64,000 nt of DNA from Choristoneura fumiferana (GCF_025370935.1 NC_133499.1:9259836-9323835), one strand, 5' to 3'; positions 1-10,385 are shown, counted from the first letter of the stretch. The notes: generated by a model not told the origin, from the sequence alone. Translations and numbers: made by a program.

Positions 1-61
1 ATCGAACCCGGGACATCAAGCTTCGTAGTCAGGTTCTCTAACCACTAGGCCATCTGGTCGT
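1..61 (-). mobile_element. SINE-A, 3'-truncated by the window edge
   Basis: Reverse complement of the tRNA-like head of SINE-A, seen complete near 19.3 and 37.8 kb. The Pol III A box TGGCYNAGTGG and B box GGTTCGA are recognisable, and the anticodon-loop region resembles insect tRNA-Arg(ACG). Only the head lies in the window. Confidence 0.7.
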
Positions 62-103
62 CTGAAGAAAATGAAATGGAATTCGTTTCTAAGCAATCAA
101 ATT

Positions 104-305
104 AAGATTGGTTTTTTGGAATCTTTTTGTATTTTTTATTTCAATTCCAAATTTTTACTTTTACGGTCATCCCGTAAAACCGAAATTGAAATACAAACTG
201 AAATATAGATGCACAGAAAAACAGAAAAATAAGACCATCACTGGGAATCGAACCCAGGTCCTCGGTAATCCGTACCGCGTGCTATACCGCTACACCACTG
301 ATGGT
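104..305 (-). mobile_element. SINE-B copy (tRNA-like head plus body)
   Basis: Read on the minus strand, a tRNA-like head (B box GGTTCGATTCC) is followed by a body ending in the block AATACAAAAAGATTCC. The same head and body recur near 3.3, 9.8, 15.6, 15.8 and 30.8 kb. It is not a functional tRNA: there is no credible acceptor stem and it is always joined to the same body. Confidence 0.7.
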
Positions 306-707
306 CAACGGGACCATCAGTTTCCGTTGACCATCAGTGAAATGGAATTATTTTAAAATTTATGACGGTGGAGCATTTTACACTTCCACTGAACGTAGAT
401 ATAGTTAGTGCTTAGTATTGTAACTAAGGGACCCCACCCCATACATCCCTGTATTATTATTATTATTATTTTTTGTATTTTTTTTCTTTAATTGTATACT
501 ATAGTTTTTAAGTATTTTATTTGTAATTATATTATTATGAAAAAATGTCTTTCTGCCAAGTTCCTTGCGGCGCATTCTTCTTGGCAATGATGGTCTTTCC
601 GAAAGCGCTGGTAGTTTAAAAAAATGAGGTGTCAACTAGTGCCCATTGCGGCCTATTTACTGAATAAATCATTTGAATTTGAATTTGAATCGAATTTATC
701 TGCGCTA
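306..707. other. No gene; simple-sequence DNA
   Basis: Contains a short ATT repeat (about 452-470) with a following T-run, and a short GAATTT repeat (about 673-692). I see nothing else. Confidence 0.6.
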
Positions 708-787
708 CTAGCTTTTGCCGCGGCTCCGCCCGCGTGGAATTTGGATCGCGCGCTGTTCCCTCGGGAACTGTGCATTTTTCCGGGATA
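708..787 (-). mobile_element. Helitron-like element, 3' end only
   Basis: The minus strand ends GCAAAAGCTAG next to T, preceded by the GC-rich CCGCGG hairpin region seen in fuller copies at 10.9, 41.9 and 60.3 kb. It is truncated on its 5' side, against rep-R. Confidence 0.65.
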
Positions 788-1046
788 ATTAACCCCCGAC
801 GCAAAAAGAGGGGTGTTATAAATTTGACCGCTATATGTGTCTGTGTATCTGTTTGTCTGTGGCATCGTAGCTCTTAAACGGATGAACCGATTTGAATGCG
901 TTTTTTTTGTTTAAAAGCAGGTTTTCTAGCGATGGTTCTTAAACATGTTTCATCAAAATCGGTTCAGCCGTTTTTGAGATATTGAACTTTGAAGTTACAA
1001 AGTCGGGGGTTTTGCAATTTTTGGTCGGTTAGGTTATAGGTTTCGA
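788..1046 (+). repeat. rep-R dispersed repeat
   Basis: Starts with the motif CCCCCGACGCAAAAAGAGG, then a TCTGTNTGTCTGTGGCAYCG stretch, and ends near a TTGGTTAGGTTAT block. It has about ten relatives in the window on both strands. There is no coding capacity. Family identity is unknown to me; it may be a non-autonomous element or a LINE 3' tail. Confidence 0.65.
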
Positions 1047-1082
1047 TTCCACCAGAGATGTGCGAGAAATCTGTTTTCCCTG

Positions 1083-1272
1083 TACCCTTAGTGTAAGTTT
1101 TCGGTTACAAAATACGTCTCGATCGCGTTCGCGTTAAAATCTCGATTTGTATGGAAACACGACTATCGCAAACGTTCCGCTAGAGGCGCTGTTCGTGTTT
1201 CCATACAAATTGAGATTTTAACGCGAACGCGATCGAGACGTATTTTGTAACCGAAAACTTACACTAAGGGCA
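1083..1272 (+). mobile_element. MITE-190 copy 1 (foldback MITE)
   Basis: 190-bp foldback. Left end TACCCTTAGTGTAAG, right end its complement CTTACACTAAGGGCA, with near-perfect arms of about 75 bp around a short asymmetric centre (CGCTAGAGGCGC region). Flanked by CTG on both sides (1080-1082 and 1273-1275), consistent with a 3-bp target duplication. Four more copies lie at 19.8, 34.9, 38.6 and 42.0 kb. Confidence 0.9.
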
Positions 1273-1350
1273 CTGAACCAATAGAAACACTTCTATACCT
1301 CGCCTCGCTCCGCTCAAGTTTCCAATAGAGATGTGCTGTGTGAGGAGGGT
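1273..1350. repeat. Fragment of foldback family FB-P
   Basis: Shares TGAACCAATAG and CCTCGCCTCGCTCCGCTCA with the full foldback at 7619-7760. Only one arm and the loop are present. Confidence 0.5.
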
Positions 1351-1354
1351 GTAG

Positions 1355-1545
1355 TTAATGTACGACTTGTTAATGCACGCTTAATAATGCACGGCCTGAT
1401 AATCCGTGCTTATGTGCACGAATTATCAGGCCGTACATTACCACCCCGTACCGAACTAGCAGGGAACCAATAATGTACGCGCAATAATGTACGACGTGAT
1501 AATCCGAAGCATTATGTCTTCCGATTATCATGCCTTATGATTTCC
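1355..1545. repeat. Short-word repeat with hairpin (TAATGYACG units)
   Basis: TAATGTACG or TAATGCACG recurs at roughly 14-15 nt spacing. A perfect 13-bp stem ACGGCCTGATAAT (1391-1403) pairs with 1422-1434, enclosing GTGC-rich palindromic sequence. A second partial set (TAATGTACGACGTGATAAT) follows near 1486. No coding frame. Confidence 0.65.
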
Positions 1546-1560
1546 GTGATTGAAATAAAA

Positions 1561-2215
1561 AAACCGGCCAAGAGCGTGTCGGACACGCCCGAAATAGGGT
1601 TCCGTAGCCATTACGAAAAAATTAAGTTAATGTTTCTAAGGATTTCGTATTTTATACGGAATCTTCCAAGTTTAGGTATATTTTATACCTTAGGCTGATA
1701 TTTACTCTTAAACTACTAATAATTGTCAAGCAAACTTAGCCGTTATAGTTTTCCTTGTAAGTTTGATATACTTACTACCATCCTGAATTTTTTCAAATTT
1801 TTCCACAAACCGGTTTAAATTTTACAGAGGGGAGGGGGGGGACGCTCGATTTTAATGAAAATTTGCACTTTAAAGTTGAATATTTCGCAAACAAATCACT
1901 GAATCGAAAAATCGTCTCAGCAAACCCCTAATGGTTTTAAAAGACTAATCCAACGATACCCACACTATAGGGTTGGATGAGAACAAAATCACCCCCGCTT
2001 TACGTCTGTATAGGAGGTAGGTACCCTAAACAATTTTTTTTTTAAACTTTTATTGTACCATTTTGATGGCATAGTTTACGTATATATCCGTGCAAAATAA
2101 CAGCTTTCTAGCATTGATAGTCCCTGAGCAAAGCCGCGGACGGACAGACAGACAGACAGACATGGCGAAACTATAAGGGTTCCGTTTTTGCCATTTTGGC
2201 TCCGGAACCCTAAAA
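1561..2215 (+). mobile_element. rep-E copy (about 650 bp non-autonomous element)
   Basis: Begins AACCGGCCAAGAGCGTG with the short inverted repeat GCGTGTC/GACACGC, then GGGTTCCGTAGCC. It ends after a (GACA)n tract with CCGTTTTTGCCATTTTGGC and GGAACCCTAAAAA. Same layout near 5.4, 22.1, 22.9, 23.3, 28.7 and 61.1 kb. No reading frame is conserved. The terminal hairpin would suit a Helitron-type end, but the CTRR end is not clear, so the class is left open. Confidence 0.75.
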
Positions 2216-2233
2216 ACCGCATATTAAATGATA

Positions 2234-2423
2234 TTGTAACGGAAAACACACGTCTTAAACCGAGTTTAGCTCGTGTGCGTGTTGCGGCAGCCGCCGAGTC
2301 GCGTGCTCCTGAGAGGAAGGGCTACGAAATAGCCCGAAACAAGTCGAGCTAAACTCAGTTTAAGATGTGAGTTATCCGTTACAAAATAATTTAATATGAG
2401 TGAGTCTCACGGTAGTTTCATGT
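2234..2423 (+). repeat. rep-J: TIR element with common tail
   Basis: Inverted ends of about 40 bp (TTGTAACGGA ... TCCGTTACAA) enclose a CAGCCGC / GGGCTACG core. Followed by TTTAATATGAGTGAGTCTC, which also follows the related copy at 13.95 kb. Probably a small TIR transposon or a LINE 3' region. Confidence 0.6.
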
Positions 2424-2431
2424 TAAAAAAA

Positions 2432-2534
2432 ACCGCATTCAAATCGGTAAACCCGGTTAAGAGCTACGGCACCACAGACAGACACACTTAGCGGTCAAAA
2501 TTATAACACCCCTCTTTTTGCGTTGGGGGTTAAT
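2432..2534 (-). repeat. rep-R fragment
   Basis: Minus-strand rep-R 5' part. It ends at the CCCCCAACGCAAAAAGAGG terminus and is truncated on the other side. Confidence 0.6.
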
Positions 2535-2751
2535 AAATAAACAAATTGCTGTACTCCTTCGATCATTGCAGCTTTTCAGCCTATTCTCTTCGCAATACTG
2601 TTGGCTGCTTGAAGTTACCGCATTTATGCGTGTCTAAAAGCTATAACCAGCTTATCTTTATAGCTTAGTTTCGGCGTGACCTTTGCGATTATATCTTAGA
2701 TTGTAAAATATATGCGTTTTGGGTAAGGACGAATAGATATAATATACTAGT

Positions 2752-3463
2752 TAAGATTGTTTTTTTGGAATCTTTTTGTATTTTTTTTTTTTATACGACT
2801 GGAAGGCAAACGAGTAAGTGGGTCTCCTGATGGTAAGAGATCACCACCGCCCATAAACATCTGCAACACCAGGGGTATTGCAGACGCGCTGCCAACCTAG
2901 AGGCCTAAGATGGGATACCTCACGTGCCAGTAATTTCACCGGCTGTCTTACTCTCCACGACGAAACACAACAATGCAAGCACTGCTGCTTCACGGCAGGA
3001 TTAGCGAGCAAGATGGTGGTAGCAATCCGGGCGGACCTTGCACAAGGTCCTACCACCTGCAAAGTGTGCACCTGCAATTTTTTATTTCAATTCCAAATTT
3101 TTACTTTTACGGTCATCCCGTAAAACCTAATTTGAAAATACAAAATTAATTAATTTGATTGCTTAGTAACGACATCTCTTGTCCGGGTGAGCGGTCGGTT
3201 CCAATGGAGTGCCGAAAGTTTCTCGATGAGGGCTACGGTATAGATGTCGCTAGCGTCACTGCTTAAGTGGCTAAATAAGAAACAAACAAGCTGAGATATG
3301 TGATGCATAGGGGAAATTCGTGTCTGTACCGTTGTCCAGCAGTGGTGTAGCGATATAGCACGCGGTACGGAATACCGAGGACCTGGGTTCGATTCCCAGT
3401 GCTGGTCTTATTATTCTGGTTTTTTCTGTGCATCTATATTTCTATTTGTATTTTCAATTTATA
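2752..3463 (+). mobile_element. SINE-B composite copy, interrupted by retro-D
   Basis: Left block GATTGTTTTTTTGGAATC, then (after the nested insert at 2777-3078) TTTCAATTCCAAATTTT and a spacer with CTCGATGAGGGCTACGG. A plus-strand tRNA-like head follows (B box GGTTCGATTCC near 3388) and a body start TTTCTGTGCATC. The same block-spacer-head order occurs at 9.55 kb, so it is a recurrent composite unit. Confidence 0.65.
2777..3078 (-). mobile_element. retro-D copy, nested in SINE-B
   Basis: A T-run on the left means a minus-strand element with a poly-A tail. Contains the perfect palindrome GGACCTTGCACAAGGTCC near its 5' end and the conserved words GCTTCACGGCAGGATTAGC and ATCACCACCGCCCATA. It splits the SINE-B T-rich block, so it inserted later. 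Seven further copies occur in the window. It looks like a 5'-truncated retrotransposon or SINE; the parent is not identified. Confidence 0.75.
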
Positions 3464-3467
3464 ATAT

Positions 3468-3606
3468 ACTAGCAACTCTGCGTAGAATTCGTTTACTCGT
3501 CTAGCTATCCCGCAGAAACTAATAAATTTTCCATGGTGAAAACTATCCTATCCTATCGAAAATACAAACTACCGGTTGGTTCATGAAAAACACAATTCTT
3601 CGCACA
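3468..3606 (-). repeat. Helitron 3' fragment and FB-P fragment
   Basis: CTAG with flanking A (3468-3472) starts a minus-strand Helitron-like 3' end. It is followed about 100 bp later by GGTTCATGAAAAACACAAT, one arm of FB-P. Confidence 0.45.
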
Positions 3607-3760
3607 TCTCTGGTCGATTTGTTACTGGCTGGCGCCCCAGCTGAGTGATATGACTTTGCGTTGATTAAACATGACATATTAATTACGAGAACTACTTTAA
3701 TGTATGACTCGGATTATGTCATACAGATAACATGGACACAAGCACCCTGACTGGACCAGT

Positions 3761-3862
3761 GAGAGAGAGAGAGAGAGAGAAACATTTATTTACACATATT
3801 CGATACACATAAAAATCCATTAGATGGAGAGAAAAAATAATAATGATGATGATGATGATGAT
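3761..3862. repeat. Microsatellites (GA)n and (GAT)n
   Basis: (GA)10 at 3761-3780 and (GAT)n at about 3843-3862, separated by AT-rich sequence. Confidence 0.9.
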
Positions 3863-4537
3863 TCAGTATTTATTTATTGCAACACCTTTTACAAAAAATA
3901 TAAAAAATGATGCCCTGTTGGGCGCGGCAATTTTAAATTAATTACATGAATTAACTTATACATAACATATGCTATTTTAACCTCATGTATTTTTAGGAAG
4001 AGGTTTAAGGAACACTTATAAATTAACTTTATATAATTAAGGTATCTAAATAAACTAATTATACATTTATCTAGAAATAACATAAACTTAGAACTTATGT
4101 GGTATCACAGAATGAATAGATAATAGGACAAGTAATACCTAGTGCAATGAGATCATCTTTAATGACAATAATAATAACAGTATAACTATTTTTCTTTATT
4201 CTTCTAAATATTCATTTATACTGTAGTAACATTTCTGAGTTAAAAATCCTTTAGTAGTCGTATAAATTTTTTATCTTTTGTTTCTGATTTTATTAGTATA
4301 AAGTGGGCCCCACTCAGCATACTGTTACGGCAAGCCGCAACGCTGTTTTTCAGTGGGACCCATTTAAAAACTAAAACATATAAAAACACAACACACTATG
4401 ACGACACGAACGCCAGCGGAAGGAAGTTCGCAACCGGAAATAATGGCAACACTCGATCAGTTTAACCATCAGTGCACTGACACTCGATAGAAAGAAGCAC
4501 ATTTAACCTCAACGCTATCGCTAAAAAACCTGTTTTC
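3863..4537. other. No gene recognised
   Basis: AT-rich. A 64-codon minus-strand open frame (3889-4083) adjoining the GAT microsatellite could be a LINE tail, because SINE-C and RTE tails here also end in GAT repeats, but I recognise no domain. The rest shows nothing. Confidence 0.4.
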
Positions 4538-4635
4538 AATTAAAAAAAACCGCATTCAAATCGGTCCACCCGTTTAAGAACTACGATGCCACCGACAGAC
4601 ACACAGACACACGTAGCGGTCAAACTTATAACACC
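4538..4635 (-). repeat. rep-R fragment
   Basis: Minus-strand middle of rep-R (AACCGCATTCAAATCGGTCC ... CTTATAACACC). Cut before the conserved terminus. Confidence 0.6.
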
Positions 4636-4925
4636 TTGATCGAGTAGGCACTTGTCCCACCGCCGACGATGAGCGAGAAGCGAGTAGAGCGAGTAACTAG
4701 AAACGAGTGGGCGAGCAGCGAGAAGCGAGTGTAGTTTTGTCGCTCGGCTGTAAGCGAGTGTTCGCGTGCGACGGGCGATTACTCGCTCCACTCGACTCGC
4801 TCGTGCGGGGCGGCCGCCAAGCTGACATCGCTGAGCGAGTATCTATAGCTCAGCGAGTTTTATAGCTCTTGTCGCTGCGACAAAAGAAGAAAGAGCGAGT
4901 TCTCGCCGACAGTGTGAACAGCCAG
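4636..4925. repeat. GCGAG-rich segment
   Basis: More than a dozen GCGAG or CTCGC words in about 290 bp at irregular spacing, mostly GCGAG in the first half and mixed strands later. GC-rich against AT-rich surroundings. No coding function is recognised in the open frames it creates. Confidence 0.6.
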
Positions 4926-5394
4926 CGATCAACTATTAATATATGTGTCTCTTTTACTCACACAGGATCTTATATCTTTTGTTCGTTTCTTGAGCGAGAA
5001 AATAGTCGATAGCCAATCGTTTCCTCGCTGGCAAACATTCTCAGGAATTGAACATACTCTTTAGTTAAAAGACTGCTACCGTCACAGAGCGGTTTGCGGC
5101 ATCTAGCCAGTAAAAAACCGCAAAATATAACAATCATTCACCTCCTTAAAGTCCACTAGTCATCGGGCTAAATCATAAAACAACGTCACTTACTTCGTAG
5201 AATATACAGCGGAAATGTTTAATATATAATATGACGCTCAACCTTCGAACGTGATCAATATTTATTCTAAACCGTGCTATTTTTGATTTCCGTTGACTAT
5301 AATACCGTGTGTGGCCTGTGACACGGGCAAATAATTAAAACGTAGATCGTACTCGTCAAGCTGAACAACATTAGTTTAGCGACTTTTAAAAACA
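4926..5394. other. No feature seen
   Basis: AT-rich sequence without recognisable repeat or coding motif. Confidence 0.5.
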
Positions 5395-5928
5395 ATTCGT
5401 TTTTATGGTTCCGGAGCCAAAATAGAGCTGTAATTTTGCACGGATATATATGTAAGCTATGCCGACAAAATGGTACCATAAAAAAAATTCAAAAAATTTT
5501 TTAGGGTATCTCCATAGACGTAAATGGGGGTGATTTTTTTCTCATCTAATCTTGTAGTGTGGAGTATCATTGGATAGGTCTCTAAAACCATTAGGGGTTG
5601 CTAAGACGATTTTTCGATTCAGTGATTTAAATCGAGCGTCCCCGCCCCTCTAAAATCTAAGCCGGTGGGTGGAAAATTTTGAAAAAAATCAGGATGGTAG
5701 TAAGTATATCAAACTTACAAGGAAAACTATAACGGTTAAATTTTCTTGAGAATTATTAGTAGTTTAAGAGTAAATAGCAGCCTAAGGTATAAAATGTACG
5801 TAAACTTGGAATATTCCATACAAAATACGAAATCCTTAGAAAAGTATTACTTCATTTTTTCGTAATGGCTACGGATCCCTATTCTGGGCGTGTCCGACAC
5901 GCTCTTGGCGGTTTTTTCATTTTTATTA
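5395..5928 (-). mobile_element. rep-E copy
   Basis: Reverse orientation: GGTTCCGGAGCC on the left; CCTATTCTGGGCGTGTCCGA, then GCTCTTGGCGG and a T-run, on the right. The (GACA)n tract is missing, so this copy is internally shortened. Confidence 0.7.
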
Positions 5929-7059
5929 TTCTTTAATGGTTATTCGAAGAAGCAATGTAAATATGGTATGCCAAATCTTTTATACGTATTCATATTATGA
6001 CAATTATTATTATGCGAAATACGGGGCCCTTTAAAACGGGTCCATATCGGCTCGCATACTTATTGGAAGTCCGAACGTAATGTTAGAACGATCGTTTGTC
6101 ATAACTCTTCTTTCTCTGAATCCAATAACTGTTCAGAATTGTTATAAAATAAACGTAACCTAATAGTTTTCTATAGGTGATAATATTTTTAGAAAACTGT
6201 ACGGTTCCAGTGCGAAAAAATTATGACAAACGATGATTCGTACAACATGACGGTTTGACTAGCGGACAGTATGCGAACTTCGGCGCTCCCCTTAAAGCCT
6301 TGTGTGGGGTCGGTTTTTCAAAGCAGAAAATGCATTTTCCATGGGTATTTACATACGTAATCTATAACACACATACCTGACCAGACTTAAGGGAATTCCA
6401 CTGGGTAATAATGCAATAATACGTCCAAACTTAAATCTTATACCATTGCTTTAAGACTGAATAAGAACGTTTGTCGTTTGAGGAAATAATGTCAATTTAT
6501 ATCACGTATTTTACATATCGCAAGCTCGTGGCATACAGATTGTTATTATTTTTAACAGACAGATGGCTTAGGTTGATTAGAAACAAGACTGCGCTAGTTA
6601 GCAGCGTGTATTCATACTAATATTATAAATCACGAACAATTACTATGGTTACCATTTAAATAAAGATAAAAAAATAGATTTTATATTGTTTTCAGATTAT
6701 TTAATTCAGTGGTAAGTCATAGTACTTTGTGTGCTCTATATTTTAAGATTAAAATCTCAATTTAAAAAAAGTGACTAGGCATGTTCTTTCCGTGGTCCCT
6801 GTAGACTTTTACGGACATTTTTGAGAAAATAAATGAACAATACTCGATTGAAGTGTTCAAATGCTTTTCCAGAAATAACTAGCGACAGTCATGACTGCTG
6901 TAAAAAGTAAGTGCAGTAACTTAAAAGTTATTTTACCAGTTAATTAAAGTAACATTTATTTCCTTGTTTTTTTAACTATTTTGTTGGTACAGTTGCAAGG
7001 CATGAGAAATGGCGGTCTTGAATAAACTCTTCACTTCTCATGTTATCATTTATATATAA
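5929..7059. other. Unique-looking DNA, no gene recognised
   Basis: AT-rich. There are small inverted words (TTGTCATAA near 6095 against TTATGACAA near 6218) but no clear element boundaries and no credible coding exon. Confidence 0.45.
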
Positions 7060-7537
7060 TCCTACTAATATGTATTATAAATGTGAAAGTTTGTGACTGA
7101 GTGAGTATGTTTGTTACTTCTTCACGCTGAAACGGCTGGGCGCAATTGGATGAAAATTGGCAAAAAGTTAGTTTATAACCCGAATTAAAACATAGAATAC
7201 TTTTTATCTCGATATTGCCACGGGATAGGGATAAAATCTCTAAATAACAACCGCTGGCTTAGAGTCGTGAAATTTGGTATGTAGATAGCTGAACATCTGG
7301 AATAAAAACATATCCTACTTTATTCCGATGTTCCCACGGGATAGCGATAAAAATATTGAAACAAAAACCGCTGGCTGAGAGTCATGAAATTGACCATGAT
7401 TGTTTAATGTAGGTAACGTCAATGAAAGCAACTATTTAATTTTCAGGAATTCCCACGGGAATTTTTAAAAATCTCGAAACGTCAATTCTGCTGCTGGATG
7501 TAATGATTTACGTGTGCAAAGCCGCGGGTAACACTAG
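7060..7537 (+). mobile_element. Helitron-like non-autonomous element
   Basis: Starts A|TCCTACTAATATG and ends GGGTAACACTAG|T, matching Helitron rules (5' TC, 3' CTRR, insertion between A and T, no TSD). GCCGCGGGT lies just before the end. Internal lines such as CACGCTGAAACGGCTGG recur near 31.2 and 49.5 kb. No Rep/helicase. Confidence 0.75.
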
Positions 7538-7618
7538 TAGATAATATTACTGAAACTCGTGAGACCTTGATAAAATTACTTAAATAATACGGTTCAAGTG
7601 GTTCAACTCGTGATAGGG

Positions 7619-7760
7619 TGTGCGAGGACTGAGTTTTTCATGAACCAATAGGAACGCTTCATTTACCTCGCCTCGCTCCGCTCAGCTGTTTCCACCAGAG
7701 CGGTGTGGCGAGGTAAATGAAGCATTTCTATTGGTTCATGATAAACACATTCCTCGCACA
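7619..7760. mobile_element. FB-P foldback element
   Basis: About 142 bp. TGTGCGAGGA at one end pairs with TCCTCGCACA at the other. Arms continue through TGAACCAATAG and CTTCATTTACCTCGCC, with a loop containing CTCCGCTCAGCTG. Partial relatives lie at 1273 and 3570. Confidence 0.75.
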
Positions 7761-7800
7761 TATCGATGGGCCCTACGTACAAGGGCTTAAGTGTAAAATC

Positions 7801-7925
7801 CTTTTTTTTTTTTTATAAAACGAGGGGGCAAACGAGCAGACGGGTCACCTGATGGAGAGCGATCACCGTCGCCCATGGACACCCGCAACACGAGGGGAAT
7901 CACAGGTGCGTTGCCGACCCTTTAA
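7801..7925 (-). mobile_element. retro-D-related fragment
   Basis: T-run on the left, then GGCAAACGAGCAGACGGGTC and CGCCCATGGACACC. This corresponds to the tail half of retro-D but is clearly diverged, so it is an older copy or subfamily. Confidence 0.6.
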
Positions 7926-8115
7926 GGAATTGATAGGCTCGTTTTTTAAAGATCCCTAAGTTGTCCTTACTTTACAGGACGGGCTTTCAAAGTCAAAAAC
8001 TGTCGTAACTCAGAGATGGTGTATCCGAGACTTCTAAAATTTGGCACACTAGCTAATAGTACTCTGTCCTTCAACCACAACGAATAAATTTTAATAAAAT
8101 ATTTTTTCATTAAAA

Positions 8116-8375
8116 GTTATGGCTAAGTTGAAGTGGCGTTGGGCTGGCCACGTCTGTCGCAGGACCGATGAACGGTGGAGCAGACGAGTCCTCGAATGGA
8201 GACCACGGACGGGGAAACGTAGCGTAGGGCGTCCTGAGGCACGGTGGACGGATGACCGTAAGAGGATCGCTGGCGGCGGATGGATGCGAGGGGCTGAAGA
8301 CAGAGTGTTGTGGCGCGCCATGGAAGAGGCCTATGTCCAGCAGTGGACTGCTGTAGGCTGATGATGATGATGATG
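8116..8375 (+). pseudogene. C-terminal remnant of an RTE-like LINE reverse transcriptase
   Basis: Eighty open codons (8119-8361) carry the C-terminal signature I know from lepidopteran endonuclease/reverse-transcriptase LINEs: KWRWAGHVCRR, VLEWRPRTGKRSVGRP, RWTDD, WMRGAEDRVLWR, EAYVQQWTAVG then stop. A (GAT)n tail follows at once (about 8360-8375), as in RTE-type 3' ends. Endonuclease and RT domains are absent: a 5'-truncated insertion. It is the only long uninterrupted LINE frame in the window, so it may be relatively young. The first Met is probably internal to the original ORF. Confidence 0.8.
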
Positions 8376-8581
8376 AAAAGTTATGGTACATACGCCCATA
8401 TACGTGAATTTCCGGGAAATAAACTTGTGTTTTAAAAGACAGTAAAAAGATCTATGTGGTACTTTCAACTTTAAAATCTTTGGTAAAAAATACGTTACCC
8501 AAGATACTTGGAGAAATTAAAAAAAAGTAATACAATCACATTACGATGTAGCATCGGGGTAGCTGCGTTCCGCTTGGCGTA

Positions 8582-8749
8582 CCATCAGCCAAATATATGG
8601 TCTAGCACCCTAAAGTTGATAATCGTTTGCACGTCATAAAACAATAATGCCAATAGACGTGTCTGTCAACTTGAAAGTTCGACATTAGCGACATATTAAT
8701 TTGATAGGAACTTGTTTAAAAATTGATAGACCACCTATTTGGCTGATGG
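8582..8749. mobile_element. 168-bp TIR MITE with TA duplication
   Basis: Inverted ends CCATCAGCCAAATA and TATTTGGCTGATGG extend imperfectly to about 24 bp through a GGTCTA word. TA flanks both sides (8580-8581, 8750-8751), as in Tc1/mariner-type MITEs. No coding capacity. Confidence 0.8.
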
Positions 8750-8751
8750 TA

Positions 8752-9189
8752 CAAGGACCTAAATGGCAGTTATGACCACAGATTAAAAAAAACCGCCCCG
8801 GGATTTACCGCGTAAAAGTATCAAACACACGTTTGACCCTTTTACGTTAAAATTGCATCTAGTTCGGCCATTTTACGTCAATGAAAACTCGAAAAATAAT
8901 TCAATAACAGTGTTTTTTTAATCCACTATCTAAAGATAATTAGTTATAGATGGAAAAAAATCACTTTGGCCCTTATACATATGACCCATCGATATTATCT
9001 CTGGTGGAAGCGGAGCTTTGAGGATGAAATGATTGACAGCTGCGCGAAGTAGGTTAGTGAAACCTAGCTGCAGGCAACAATCCGAACCAATCAGCTTATA
9101 CTTGGTTTGGATAAGTATTTAACTAAATGTAAACAAAATAAATCGAATTGAGCCGGACAAAATCCACCACAAAATCCCATATCAAATAG
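8752..9189. other. No gene; one arm of a spaced inverted repeat
   Basis: ACTTGGTTTGGATAAGT and ACTAAATGTAAACAAA (about 9100-9140) reappear inverted at about 9935-9985. Otherwise nothing is recognised. Confidence 0.45.
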
Positions 9190-9436
9190 TCCATAACCAA
9201 CAATAAGTTGGAAAACCCCGACTTTGTCACTTAAAAGCTCAATAACTCAAAAACGGCTGAAACGATTTTGATAAAACATGTCTTAGAACTATTGCTAGAA
9301 AACCTACTTTCAAATAACTAAACCGCATTCAAATCGGTCCACCCGTTTAAGAACTACGATGCCACAGACAGCCACACAGAGACACACATAGCGGTCATAC
9401 TTATAACACCCCTCTTTTTGCGTCGGGGGTTAAAAA
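9190..9436 (-). repeat. rep-R copy, near full length
   Basis: Minus strand: right terminus GCGTCGGGGGTTAA, left end AAGTTGGAAAACCCC. Same layout as 788-1046. Confidence 0.65.
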
Positions 9437-9550
9437 CAACGTCATTTGGTGTCTTAAACATTGCAATCCCCTTTAAACTATCTAAACATTTACATTTCTG
9501 TATTGAAATACTAGACTAGTCTAGTTTGTATTACAATGATAGATAAGTAA

Positions 9551-9890
9551 AATTAAGATTGGTTTTTTGGAATCTTTTTGTATTTTTTATTTCAATTCCA
9601 AATTTTTACTTTTACGGCCATCCCGTAAAACCTAAATTGAAAAAAGTTTCTCGATGAGGGCTACGGTATAGATGTCGCTAGCGTCACTGCTTAAGTGGCT
9701 AACATAAGAAACAAACAAGCTGAGATATGAGGTGCATAGGGGAAATTCGTGTCTGTACCGTTGATCAGCAGTGGTGTAGCGGTGTAGCACGCGGTACGGA
9801 ATACCGAGGACCTGGGTTCGATTCCCAGTGATGGTCTTATTTTTCTGGTTTTTCTGTGCATCTATATTTCAGTTTGTATTTTCAAGATAA
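9551..9890 (+). mobile_element. SINE-B composite copy
   Basis: AAGATTGGTTTTTTGGAATC block on the left (minus-strand body end), spacer CTCGATGAGGGCTACGG, plus-strand tRNA-like head with B box GGTTCGATTCC near 9807, then TTTTTCTGTGCATC. Uninterrupted counterpart of the 2.75-kb copy. Confidence 0.7.
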
Positions 9891-10329
9891 GTAAAATGTT
9901 TAAAATCCTTGAATGTACCAAATCGGGCAGCTGAAGTTTGTTTACATTTAGTTAAGTCTATCCAAACCAAGTATAGGTAGAGATCATTCGCCTCTTTCCA
10001 TTATCATGCCATCTCTCACTAGGTAAATTTATAATCCATGATTGCAATAAAGAATCGCTGAATTAAGGCCAAATGACGAATAACCAATAAAGTGCAGTCA
10101 AAGATGCCGCCGCCACTGTCAATTAGCTCGAATTTCTCAGTAATCCCAATTACTGTTAATGACTGCCATAAATATGGATCGCTTTTCACTCACGCCACAA
10201 TCACAAGGTCAAGTCACGTCAGGTGCTGGATCTATAAAGCGTATTGTTGCTATAGAGAAAGAGAGTGGTGACTCTATGGGTCACACAAAAATAACCTAAC
10301 CAACAAAAAGTTGGAAATTCCCGACGACT
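9891..10329. other. No gene; inverted-repeat arm and rep-R scrap
   Basis: Holds the second arm (about 9935-9985) of the inverted pair begun near 9100 and a minus-strand rep-R end (about 10291-10330: AACCAACAAAAAGTTGG). No coding signal. Confidence 0.45.
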
Positions 10330-10385
10330 TTGCAGGTGGTAGGACCTTGTGCAAGGTCCGCCCGGATTGCTACCACCATCTTGCT
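10330..10385 (+). mobile_element. retro-D 5' fragment
   Basis: Only the 5' palindrome region of retro-D is present (GGACCTTGTGCAAGGTCC within GCAGGTGGTAGG ... CACCATCTTGCT). It is joined directly to rep-E sequence. Confidence 0.6.

Noticed and set aside
1561..2215. rep-E as a proven Helitron
   Set aside because: A terminal hairpin is present, but the CTRR end and A|T insertion are not consistent between copies, so I left the class open.
2841..3123. Cys-rich small proteins in retro-D copies (2.84-3.12, 22.5-22.75, 31.9-32.2 kb)
   Set aside because: Same repeat read in several frames and strands; no frame is consistently kept across copies.
8110..8391. Minus-strand proteins overlapping 8.1-8.4 kb
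   Set aside because: Shadows of the plus-strand LINE frame, which alone has recognisable motifs.
225..9830. tRNA genes at 240-300, 3345-3410, 9770-9835 and similar sites
   Set aside because: B boxes are perfect, but each copy is fused to the same non-tRNA body, acceptor stems do not close, and several copies exist: SINE heads.
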